The notes beneath the pieces were generated by a model. The model had not been told where the DNA came from. It was given only the letters and a program-made list of their open reading frames with translations, and ran no database searches. Shown here one piece after another: positions 25,205 to 33,689 of a stretch of DNA of 64,000 bases. Source of the DNA: DTU053 sp012520115 (GTDB lineage Bacteria > Bacillota > Clostridia > Oscillospirales > Acutalibacteraceae); NCBI GenBank assembly GCA_050953725.1, contig JBMNNB010000001.1, forward strand, positions 186,001 through 250,000, given 5' to 3'. Within the stretch, counting starts at the first letter, position 1. The number at the start of each line of letters is the position of its first letter. Made by a program: the position numbers and the translations under genes.

Positions 25205-28200
25205 TTAGAGTCTGCCGAGATTCCTGAAGAAGTTGAGTATCTTCTCGAAGAACTCTCTGATCCTTGCGAAGAACTTTAACAGGCCGCTGGATGCGAGACC
25301 GTCCTCATCGAAGATGTCTTCGAAGTTATCGTTGAGAAGCTGGGCAATAGCCTTGCCTATGTTCCTCATAATCTCAGAGTCGGAGTTCATCAGTAAGCCT
25401 ATGATGTTCTTCCACTCTTTATTAATCTGGTCGAGGATGTCGTTTGCTCCGCTTGAGCCCTCGTCGATACCGACGAATACATAGTACAGAGTGCCCATTA
25501 CCGTATCCTGACCGTTAGGATCATCGAGATAATCTGCGAGAGTCTCGACTAATGCAAGTACATACTTCCTTGTATCCGGGCTGATGCTGTCTTGTTCTCT
25601 GATGATATTCTTGACTGCCTCAATGTTATCACCGTAGGACATGAACCTGATGCCCAGTCTGAGGAGTGTTGTTACCATATCGCCTGCGTCAGCCTGCGGA
25701 GCATATTCCATTGTGTATGCTGTCAGGCCGTTAGCGGACTGATAGGAAACGATAGTACCGACTGCAAGCTCATTGATAGCATTGCCTGTAAGCTCTGTGA
25801 AGGAGAAGCCTGTGCTTGCTGCAACTTCGTCAAGGAGCAGTTCGTAGAGTGTCTGGAAGTTGTACTCGTCAAGTCTGATGCCGAGCAGCTCATAGAGGTC
25901 AATCTCAATCATGGGCTTGATTGCATCAAGGATTCCGTATACGGGATGCAGAATGTTCTTGAATGCAGTGTCAAGACCGTTGGAGTTGACGAAGTAGATG
26001 ATGCCGGGCAGCATGTCGAGTACTTCATCAGCGGGAGCTGCGAGTATCTCGTCTACTCTTGCAAAGAGAGGAGTGAGTATGGAGATAAGCAGGTTGTTCG
26101 GGTTCTCGTCAACTGCTGCATAGTACTCAGCAGGTGTGAGAAGGTTCTCTACCTTCAGAGCCTCTAACAGCGGGATGAGACCGTAAGCGTAACCCTCTGC
26201 ACCGAGGAAGGTGACAGCGTCGTCGCCGTTCTCGTCTACGAAGAAGGAGATATCCTTATCGCAGAGCAGCCACTCGAGAATCGGGTTCAGCGGTGAGAGT
26301 ACTTCAGCAATTGCTGCTATGAAGCCTGCTCTGTCGCCATGCTCGAAGCCCCAGTCATAGTCGGGACCGTACTGGTTCCAGTGGTTCAGGTCAATGCCGA
26401 AGATCTCCTTAATGAGAGCCTTTGCATGTTCGCCTGCTTCGAACTCATCAATCTGTGATACGAAGTCCTGAATCATTTCGACAATCGCATTGACATTTTC
26501 AGCTGTGTAGATGTTGCCGTTTGCAAGGTCAGCAATTATGTCGTTAAGTGATGTAAGGATCTCGCCGTTTTCGCCTTCAATGCCTAAGAGTTCGACGACA
26601 TTGTCAACTACTTCTGCGAAGTTGTTGGCGATGTAGTCTGCCTTCTGCTTGGTCCACAGTCTGCCGTATGCGGGCTGCTGTGCGAAGATTTCGGAGGAGG
26701 TGAGTGCCGAGAAGACTACGCCGGTGTCAGCATATTCGGTGTTGTACCAGCTGATTGCCTGCATCGGGAACTCCTGAAGGTTCAGAACACCGAGTACTAC
26801 GTCATAGGTGTCATCGCCTACCATATCCCTGAGGATAGCTTCGTTCTCTTCGCTCTTAATTACCTGAAGGAGTAAGCAGAAGATGATTGTAATCAGGTCG
26901 CCACGATGTTCGTCAGCGGAGTAATCCATACGGATTGCACCCATGCCGTTAGCACTGGTGTAGACCGTAAGGTCACCGAGCCAGAACGTAGACATAAACT
27001 CGCCGATAGCAGCGTTCAGGTCAAGTCCTGTCTCCTGCTTGAGGATGTTGAAGATACCTGTGAAGGTGAGGTCATCGACCGAGAAGCCGAGGAGCTCATC
27101 AAGTGAGGTCTCAAGTACAGGAGCTACTGCGTCGAAGATGTTGAGAACAGCGTGGAGTGTATTCTTAAGTGATACGGAAATACCGTTTGCATTGATGAAG
27201 TACATAAGGTTCGGGATGATTGCAAGTACTTCGTCAACGGGGTTAGCAAGGATCGTGTCAAGCTTTGCAAGGATGGGCTCAAGGATTGCTTTGAACCTTA
27301 CGGTTGTCTGAGCATCATCAGCGATTGCGGCCTTAACCTCAGCAGGAGTAAGAACGCCTTCGCAGCCGAGAGCCTCAAGGAGCGGTACCAGACCGTATGC
27401 GTATCCGTCAGCGCCCTTGACCATTATGATGTCTCTGCCTTCCTCGCCGGAAACCTCTGAGCCGGTGAAGAAGTTGTAATCATCACCGTAGAGCAGCCAG
27501 TCGAAGAGTTCGCCAAGCGGCAGAAGGATTGTGCAGAGTGCATCTATGAAGGATTCTCTGTCGGTTACGCCCCAGACATGGTCGTAATCGTAATTGTCCC
27601 AAGCTGTCAGGTCAAGCTCAAGTACAACACCGAGTTTGTCGAGCAGGACTCTGTCAATATCAGCTATAAGATCCTTGAATACTTTAAGGAGTGAGTTAAC
27701 GATTTCGTCGTTGTAGATGTCAACCTCGCCTGCAATCATCTCGGAGAGTGATGCATAGTCGTCATCGATAGACCTTATTACGGAGTCAACGATGTCAGCA
27801 AGGTTAGCATCAAGGTAGTCAGCTGTTGCTTCTGTCCAGTTGTTCGGATAGGTCAGGTAAACGATTGAACGCTCGGGAAGCTCGATGTCGGAGTCGCCGT
27901 AAAGCGGGCCGGTGAAGTCGGAATCGAACCAGATCCAGTTAATCTCTTCCATATCGGCAATTTCGCCGTCAAAGAGACCGATTACTGCCGGAAGGATGCC
28001 GTCTGTGCCGAGCATCTCGTCAAGTTTTGCACCGTTGTTTCCGTGAGTAACAACCTCAAGAAGCATTGTGAGTACGCAGGTGAATACGTCAACATTGTCA
28101 AGTACACCGTAGGTTCTGTAAGCTGTCAGACCGTTTGCGGAGGTGTAGGGCATTGCAACTCTTGTGAACAGGTAGTCGAAGGTGCCGCCGAGTATGTCTG

Positions 28201-29893
28201 CGAACTCAAGACCTTCGCCGAACTGATCCTCAAGCAGGTTAAGAATCCACGGTAGTGAGATGTCAAAGATCATTCCGAACTCGAACTTGAAGTCATCGTC
28301 GGGTTCCTCAGGATCCTCAGGCTCTGTGGGCTCTGTCGGGTCTGTGGGGTCTGTGGGTTCTGTGGGTTCTGTCGGTTCGGTAGGATCTGTCGGATCAGCT
28401 GTTGTTGTCTCTGAGGGCTCTTCGTCGTCATCATCGTCATCTTCAAAGAGCGATGCAATGAGGTCACGGAGAGTCGTTGCAAGGCTGGCAACAGTATCAA
28501 CCGTAAACAGATCGCCTAACAGGCCTGTGAGAAGATCTGAAACTGATGTGAAGTCCTCATCATCGATGAATGTCTTAATAATGTCTTCTAAGCCGTCATA
28601 GATATCCTGAGCCTTTTCCTTTGTCCAGCGGTTGCCGTAGGTCAGGTAAACCACTGAAGGTGAAGCTTCGGGATCTGTGTTCTGGGTGTACTTCCAATCC
28701 ATCTGAGCCATGTCATATCTCTGCGGGTTGAGTAATTCGATAATTACCGCAATACCCTTGCCCGGGTCGGCGCCGAGGCCTTCAAGAATGACATCCGTGT
28801 CAAGATCGGGAAGATCACCGTCGATAAGGTCTTCAAGTGTAATGTCAATTATCGGACGTACTGTGTCAAGCAGTACATAGAGCGGATACAGTACATTGTT
28901 GATTGTTGTCTGAACGCCGCCGCTGTCGATGAAGTGGAGCAGTGAAGGCAGTATCTGGAGTACTTCGCCTATCGGGTCTGCTGCGATTTCATCAAGTCTT
29001 CCAAGCAGCGGGTTGATAACAAGCTCAAGTGCTGCTGTCGGGTCTGCTGCTACTGCTGCCTCATACTCGGCCTTTGTCATCAGGTTCTTTGTGCCGAGTG
29101 CTTCAAGCAGCGGTACAAGACCGTAAGCATATCCGCTGTAACCGTTGATATTGATAATCGGGTTGCCGCTCTTGCCTTTGAAGATTTCGAGGTTGTCGCC
29201 TGCAAGAAGCAGATTAAGCAGCGGTGACAGCGGCTCAAGAACTTCAAGGAGAGCGCCTGCGAAGCCTTCCTTGTCGCCATCCTCAAAGCCGAAGTCATAG
29301 TCATCGTCATACTTGTTCCAGGCATTGATGTCAAGGCCGATTTCGTTGAGCAGCTTATCAAGGATATCAGGTACTTCAAATGTTACAGGCTCTGTTGTGG
29401 GCTCTGTGGTCGGGCCTGTTGTGGGCTCGGTCGTCGGACCGGTTGTCGGCTCGGTTGTCGGCTCGGTTGTCGGAGCGGTTGTTTCCTCTTCATCATCATC
29501 GCCGCCTAACAGATCGCCGAACGAGCTTAAGAAGTCTGGGTTCTTAATTGCATCGAGAATGAACGTAAGCAGATAGTAGAACACGTCGGCCTTGTCTGCC
29601 TTGATGTTATATCTCTGTCCTGCGGGAAGGCCGGTCATGGATACCTGCCTTACGCTGGGAAGAGTTTCAAGCTGTCCGAGGAAAGCTATAAGACCGGTGT
29701 TGATCAGCGGAGGCAGCTTTGCGGGAGGTGTGGGTGTGCCGTTGTCACCTTCCTCGATTTCGTCCTCGTCGCTGAGGAAGCCTCTGAGAAGACCGTTAAG
29801 GCTTGTAAGGTCAAGGCCAAGGTCCTCAATATCGATCATCTCGGCAGCGTTGATGGGATAGGAGTCCTCAAGTACCGTGATGCTCCAGGACAT
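25205..29893 (-). CDS. Giant repeat-containing secreted protein A, C-terminal part (after frameshift)
   Basis: About 1,560 codons that continue gene 29868-32885 in another frame. Alignment with the neighbouring paralog shows one extra base at about 29894-29910. The ATG at 29893 has no good ribosome binding site, so this part is probably not made separately. It holds three copies of a module of about 350-450 residues. Each begins with a Trp/Asp-rich motif (W-x-x-Y-x-x-D-Y-x-x-G-F, at about 29,310, 27,590 and 26,370). A GYAYGLVPLLEALG core follows, then PLxARLDEI-A-x-P-x-x-EVL. A second element then reads TSANGxxAxxxxY ... WTK-x-KADYI. Two Thr-Pro-Glu linkers separate modules. The C-terminus is an amphipathic helix ending ILNFFRNLGRL. 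There is no LPXTG motif. Function unknown. Confidence 0.85.
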   Translation of the reverse strand: MSWSITVLEDSYPINAAEMIDIEDLGLDLTSLNGLLRGFLSDEDEIEEGDNGTPTPPAKLPPLINTGLIAFLGQLETLPSVRQVSMTGLPAGQRYNIKADKADVFYYLLTFILDAIKNPDFLSSFGDLLGGDDDEEETTAPTTEPTTEPTTGPTTEPTTGPTTEPTTEPVTFEVPDILDKLLNEIGLDINAWNKYDDDYDFGFEDGDKEGFAGALLEVLEPLSPLLNLLLAGDNLEIFKGKSGNPIININGYSGYAYGLVPLLEALGTKNLMTKAEYEAAVAADPTAALELVINPLLGRLDEIAADPIGEVLQILPSLLHFIDSGGVQTTINNVLYPLYVLLDTVRPIIDITLEDLIDGDLPDLDTDVILEGLGADPGKGIAVIIELLNPQRYDMAQMDWKYTQNTDPEASPSVVYLTYGNRWTKEKAQDIYDGLEDIIKTFIDDEDFTSVSDLLTGLLGDLFTVDTVASLATTLRDLIASLFEDDDDDDEEPSETTTADPTDPTEPTEPTEPTDPTDPTEPTEPEDPEEPDDDFKFEFGMIFDISLPWILNLLEDQFGEGLEFADILGGTFDYLFTRVAMPYTSANGLTAYRTYGVLDNVDVFTCVLTMLLEVVTHGNNGAKLDEMLGTDGILPAVIGLFDGEIADMEEINWIWFDSDFTGPLYGDSDIELPERSIVYLTYPNNWTEATADYLDANLADIVDSVIRSIDDDYASLSEMIAGEVDIYNDEIVNSLLKVFKDLIADIDRVLLDKLGVVLELDLTAWDNYDYDHVWGVTDRESFIDALCTILLPLGELFDWLLYGDDYNFFTGSEVSGEEGRDIIMVKGADGYAYGLVPLLEALGCEGVLTPAEVKAAIADDAQTTVRFKAILEPILAKLDTILANPVDEVLAIIPNLMYFINANGISVSLKNTLHAVLNIFDAVAPVLETSLDELLGFSVDDLTFTGIFNILKQETGLDLNAAIGEFMSTFWLGDLTVYTSANGMGAIRMDYSADEHRGDLITIIFCLLLQVIKSEENEAILRDMVGDDTYDVVLGVLNLQEFPMQAISWYNTEYADTGVVFSALTSSEIFAQQPAYGRLWTKQKADYIANNFAEVVDNVVELLGIEGENGEILTSLNDIIADLANGNIYTAENVNAIVEMIQDFVSQIDEFEAGEHAKALIKEIFGIDLNHWNQYGPDYDWGFEHGDRAGFIAAIAEVLSPLNPILEWLLCDKDISFFVDENGDDAVTFLGAEGYAYGLIPLLEALKVENLLTPAEYYAAVDENPNNLLISILTPLFARVDEILAAPADEVLDMLPGIIYFVNSNGLDTAFKNILHPVYGILDAIKPMIEIDLYELLGIRLDEYNFQTLYELLLDEVAASTGFSFTELTGNAINELAVGTIVSYQSANGLTAYTMEYAPQADAGDMVTTLLRLGIRFMSYGDNIEAVKNIIREQDSISPDTRKYVLALVETLADYLDDPNGQDTVMGTLYYVFVGIDEGSSGANDILDQINKEWKNIIGLLMNSDSEIMRNIGKAIAQLLNDNFEDIFDEDGLASSGLLKFFARIREFFEKILNFFRNLGRL
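25856..26287 (-). repeat. 432-bp exact duplicate within giant gene A
   Basis: Base-for-base identical, without gaps, to 34341-34772 (constant offset 8,485) in giant gene B, while flanking coding sequence of the paralogs differs at many positions. It encodes the end of module 4 (VENLLTPAEYYAAVDENPN region). Confidence 0.9.
28301..28424 (-). repeat. Thr/Pro/Glu/Asp-rich linker repeat in giant protein A (second linker)
   Basis: Tandem codons for P-T-E-P-T-D units, ending in an acidic D/E run, separate module 2 from the following element. It appears as a low-complexity DNA repeat. Confidence 0.85.
29385..29483 (-). repeat. T-T-E-P / T-T-G-P linker repeat in giant protein A (first linker)
   Basis: About eight tandem 12-bp units encoding Thr-Thr-(Glu/Gly/Ala)-Pro follow an acidic DDDEEE run. 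The paralog B has a different, non-repetitive sequence at this place. Confidence 0.9.
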
Positions 29894-32885
29894 CAGTCTT
29901 AGCCTTATATCTGATGCTTGTTGCAAGGTTTTCAAGGAGAGGTGTGATTCTTCCGAAGGAGATTGCGTATGCAAGGTTCGGAAGCATCTCTGTAAGAGTA
30001 TTGAGAGGTGCCTTAGCAAGCTTATTCTCAACAAAGTCAAGCAGAGGCTCGAATATAGCGTTTACAATTGCTCCGGATGTGGAAGCGCTCTGAATCTGAG
30101 ATGCGTTCCTTATAAGGCTCGGGGAGCAGCCAAGAGTCTCAAGTATCGGAGCCAGGGTATTGATGTAACCGTGGCATCCGTCAGCTGTAAGGTCAAGGTC
30201 AACATTGATCTTGATGCTGCCGAGAAAGCCAAGGTCCTTCTCACCGTAGCCAACCTTGTTGATGCTTACGCTCCAAGTGTAGTTGCAGAGAAGAACTCTG
30301 AACAGCGGCAGAACGCCTCTTAATGCCTGGTCGACAGCGCTCATGAACCTTGCCTTCTTGGCATGATAGCCTTCAGCTTCGTCAACGCCCCAGTTGAGGT
30401 TCAGGTTATCATCCTCGTCAAGGAGCGGAGTCCAGCTTGTTTTGGAGGCAAGCTCATTTTTGACCTGTGCGAATGAGCTGTCAATAAGCGTTGCAAACTG
30501 GTCGGGATATACCCTAAGGCCGATTGTATTGCACAACTCTCTGGGTGTGTAGCGCAGACCAACGCCGACGCTTCCGAAGATTGTGCCTGTGTCGATGGAG
30601 CTGGGAATGCTGCCTATAAGGTCTTCTTCAAACATCTCAACCAGCATCGGATAGAGAAGACCAACAAGCTCGTTAACGGTTTTGTCGGAGAACAGCTCGT
30701 CGGCAAGCAGGTCAAGAACCATCTGCTCAACTGTGCCGTCAAGACCAACAAGCTCCGCGAAATCCGGGCTCTGAAGCAGGTCATCAATCTTATTGAGTGT
30801 ATCAAGCAGTTTCTGATCTGTGACATTGTAAGGAATGTTTCTTGCCATGTCACGTTCCATAGCATCACGGACATAGTAAATGCCTGTGCCGCCGTCAAAT
30901 GTCTGCTGCTGATAGATGCTGAAGCCGCCGGTATTAACGAAGTTGTTGTACTGCTGCAGGATTGTACCGAACAGTGCGTTGTACTTGTTTCTGGTATCCT
31001 GCGTCATGTAAGCCTTGGGAGCAAGGAAGTCGTAGATATTGGTTTCAACCCTGCCTATGGCGTCCTTAACCAGTGTGAAGTTCTGATATGTAATCTGGTT
31101 AAATGCTGTGTAGTAGCTGTATGCAAGGTTGACTTCAGCGGTAATCCTTGCCTCAAGCTCTTTGTGCATTTTATCGATGAAGTCAACTATGTCGGTCTTG
31201 AGTGTGCCGAAGATAATGTTTACGGCTTCCTGACCGAGGATATTTACGGCATTGTTGTACTGGGTGTTGAATGCCGACTGCTTTGCGATTACCTCAGGAT
31301 AAAGCTTTTCAATGATATATGTGGAGTTGACCTCTGTAAGGTCTTTTGCGAACCAAGGAGTGAAGTATTCATAGAACGGGGCATAAACGGATTCGTAGTT
31401 ACGGACCTGAATCTCGTAGTTAATTGAAGCGAGAACAGCCTGAATGTAACCTGTGCCCTCTGGGAATACCTGGTTTATGTTCTCCTGCTGATAGGGGCCT
31501 ATAGCGGAGAGCCAGCCGGCGAACTGACCGGAAGCAACATCGAGGTGAGTGTTTGTCAGCTCGGTGTTGGCATCGCCGAAGTAAACATGGGGTTTGTAAA
31601 TCGGATACTGTTCATCGGGAATCTTGTACTGGTTTACTTCCGCAATCTTCTGGTCGATGGTGTTCTTCAGTTCTCTTAATTCATAGATCTGAATGTCGTC
31701 AAACAGCTGCTCTTTCCATGCATTGAATGCATTCAGGTTCATTGAGTAGTTTGCTGTAAGAACACTCTTGGCATCAGCCGAAGCACCGTTCAGTGAGTTG
31801 TAATACGGAACTGCGGTTGAGTAGAGCGATGTCATCTGGCTGTAATTCTGCGTGTCGTATCCTGCAGCTATTGCATTCAGATACCATGTGTTCGCAGGCA
31901 ACAGGGAAATGACCTGCTGAGCAACGACTGCTCTGCCCATAAATGCTTGAATGTCATTTACAGTCGGATTTGTAAAGAACTTGTTCTTTATAGCGGTTGC
32001 AAGACTGTTTACAGTGCTCCAATAGCTGTTGTTTGTGTTGATAAGCGAAGCTATTGTGGAAGCGTTGTACTGAACTGTAAGATCATATGTAGACAGTCCG
32101 ACAAGCGCAGGTGTGAAGTGGTTGTAAGCAGCCTTAATTTTGGGAGCGGTTGTGGTATCCTGAGCGGATACGCCATAGCTGAGGCCGCTGCCGAATGCGT
32201 ACCATTCTCTGCGCCATTTTCTCTTGTTATACCAACTACCTGATTCACCTGTCTCGGTCGGTTCTGCGGTATCGCAGTAGTACTGGAAGGTGATGTCAAG
32301 ATTGTTGGGAACCTGGCTCAGATTAGCATAGAACATGAGAGCTGCGTTGACTGTCCTTGATACTCTGACATACAGGTTGCCGTAAGCGGTCAATGCGCGG
32401 CCGGGTGTGCCTCCAAAAACACCGCTTTCCTGGAAATACTTGTTGTTGTAGTCGTAGGATGAAATAACCGGAACAAGGTTGTTAATAAGGGTAGCGCCCA
32501 CTCCGGATGAGTAACCGGTAAGGGACTTAATTCTTGACCTCATTAAAGTCCACCAGTTATAGCCGGAGCCTGTTGCGGTAGTCATTTCGCCCGCAAATAC
32601 AGGAGCCAACTTCACAGCAACATTATAAACATATCCCTGCGAAGTATTGTCGTAGATATGATAGTTGCCGTTGGCCATATTTCCGGTAACAGAGTAGCTT
32701 CCTGTTTCACCGGAGTTTACAAAGGCAGCCAGCGCGCTTTTCAGTTCGTTAATCTGCTGCGTGGTAGCCGCTGCGCTTGCAATCGTCGGGAAAGCGACGG
32801 TGATGCAAGACATGACCATAAGTACCGTTAGCAAGACACTTATGGTCTTTTTAGCAACTTTGGTGTTGCTAAGTTTGGTTTCCAT
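29868..32885 (-). CDS. Giant repeat-containing secreted protein A, N-terminal part
   Basis: This 1,005-codon frame encodes a signal peptide (residues 1-39: lysines, a hydrophobic core, then FPTIASAA). A long helical region follows with no domain I recognise (QINELKSALAAFVNSGETGSY, GYNWWTLMRSRIKSLTGYSSG, ELRELKNTIDQKIAEVNQYKIP). The first, divergent copy of the repeat module is at about 30,390 (LNWGVDEAEGY, CHGYINTLAPILETLG). The frame then runs into a stop 10 codons after homology to paralog B is lost at about 29,900. With one base removed, the gene would be 2,560 codons. It starts with METKLSN behind AAAGGAGTGAG and a strong promoter. Export to the cell surface or medium is expected, but the role is unknown. 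Confidence 0.88.
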   Translation of the reverse strand: METKLSNTKVAKKTISVLLTVLMVMSCITVAFPTIASAAATTQQINELKSALAAFVNSGETGSYSVTGNMANGNYHIYDNTSQGYVYNVAVKLAPVFAGEMTTATGSGYNWWTLMRSRIKSLTGYSSGVGATLINNLVPVISSYDYNNKYFQESGVFGGTPGRALTAYGNLYVRVSRTVNAALMFYANLSQVPNNLDITFQYYCDTAEPTETGESGSWYNKRKWRREWYAFGSGLSYGVSAQDTTTAPKIKAAYNHFTPALVGLSTYDLTVQYNASTIASLINTNNSYWSTVNSLATAIKNKFFTNPTVNDIQAFMGRAVVAQQVISLLPANTWYLNAIAAGYDTQNYSQMTSLYSTAVPYYNSLNGASADAKSVLTANYSMNLNAFNAWKEQLFDDIQIYELRELKNTIDQKIAEVNQYKIPDEQYPIYKPHVYFGDANTELTNTHLDVASGQFAGWLSAIGPYQQENINQVFPEGTGYIQAVLASINYEIQVRNYESVYAPFYEYFTPWFAKDLTEVNSTYIIEKLYPEVIAKQSAFNTQYNNAVNILGQEAVNIIFGTLKTDIVDFIDKMHKELEARITAEVNLAYSYYTAFNQITYQNFTLVKDAIGRVETNIYDFLAPKAYMTQDTRNKYNALFGTILQQYNNFVNTGGFSIYQQQTFDGGTGIYYVRDAMERDMARNIPYNVTDQKLLDTLNKIDDLLQSPDFAELVGLDGTVEQMVLDLLADELFSDKTVNELVGLLYPMLVEMFEEDLIGSIPSSIDTGTIFGSVGVGLRYTPRELCNTIGLRVYPDQFATLIDSSFAQVKNELASKTSWTPLLDEDDNLNLNWGVDEAEGYHAKKARFMSAVDQALRGVLPLFRVLLCNYTWSVSINKVGYGEKDLGFLGSIKINVDLDLTADGCHGYINTLAPILETLGCSPSLIRNASQIQSASTSGAIVNAIFEPLLDFVENKLAKAPLNTLTEMLPNLAYAISFGRITPLLENLATSIRYKAKTDVLEHHGT

Positions 32886-32987
32886 AAACTCACTCCTTTA
32901 ATAGATTGCATGGGTTGTTACCATTCGATGAAATGGCATTGGACATATTAACCAAAAATTGAGTCAATATGATACTATTTCTATTTA

Positions 32988-33016
32988 AGTATAATGTCAG
33001 CCAAAATCAAAGTCAA
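32988..33016 (-). promoter_or_regulatory. Sigma-A-type promoter for giant gene A
   Basis: On the minus strand: TTGACT (33016-33011), a 17-bp spacer and TATACT (32993-32988). The leader is about 95 nt. Confidence 0.83.
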
Positions 33017-33645
33017 GGCTTAAATGGTCTAATGTTGACATAATGTTAATTGTTGTAAATCTGTTCACATTTGTTCAATAAAATTAAAATATTTTATTGT
33101 TAGAAAAGGTAATAATTTCCTCGAATATCAAGCAACACAAGGCTTCCGGGCATAATTTAGGCTGTTAAAAATGTGTTCAAAATTTATTAACAATTAATAA
33201 GGTTCAAATTTAGGGCTTCGACCTTATTCTACAACATTTTCGTTTATATCACAAGATTCTGTTTTTTATTCGAAATACAGCAAAATGTGGAAAATTCGGC
33301 ATATCTGTCATTACTTCATTATGATTTATCGCAAATTTTTATGTTATTTGACAAAGCGTATTTTATGAATAATTTCAGGGAAAACAACAGTCATGAAAAG
33401 CACTGATTTGCACCGTTTTCAGAATAAAAGAGTATGGATTTCTGCCATGAATTTTCATTTATTTCTGCCGAAAATCCAGTCCTGATTTTTTATGCTTTTA
33501 ATACAAATTTCTGTTGTTTTCCCTCAATTTTTGCCGAGTAAGACTCAAAATATAAATAGTATAGGCTTCATCTCTTTTTCCTTCAGTCTGAGCCCAGAGT
33601 TGGCCTCCTTTATATATAAGAATATTCATGTGTGCCTAAAGAAAG
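33017..33645. other. Gene-free AT-rich spacer between giant genes A and B
   Basis: About 630 bp of AT-rich sequence between the promoter of gene A and the terminator of gene B. No convincing open frame with a ribosome binding site, tRNA or strong hairpin was seen. Confidence 0.6.
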
Positions 33646-33673
33646 ACCCCCTGAGCCGTAAAGCTCAGGGGGT
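33646..33673 (-). terminator. Intrinsic terminator after giant gene B
   Basis: A perfect 11-bp stem (33646-33656 with 33663-33673) and a 6-nt loop; on the minus strand TCTTTCTTT follows. Confidence 0.88.
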
Positions 33674-33689
33674 AAGTTAATTTGGTTTA

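Noticed and set aside
28260..28601. Plus-strand reading frame rich in Gly-Ser-Val repeats
   Set aside because: It is the antisense shadow of the Pro-Thr-Glu linker of giant protein A and has no ribosome binding site. The same applies to the frame at 36636-36953.
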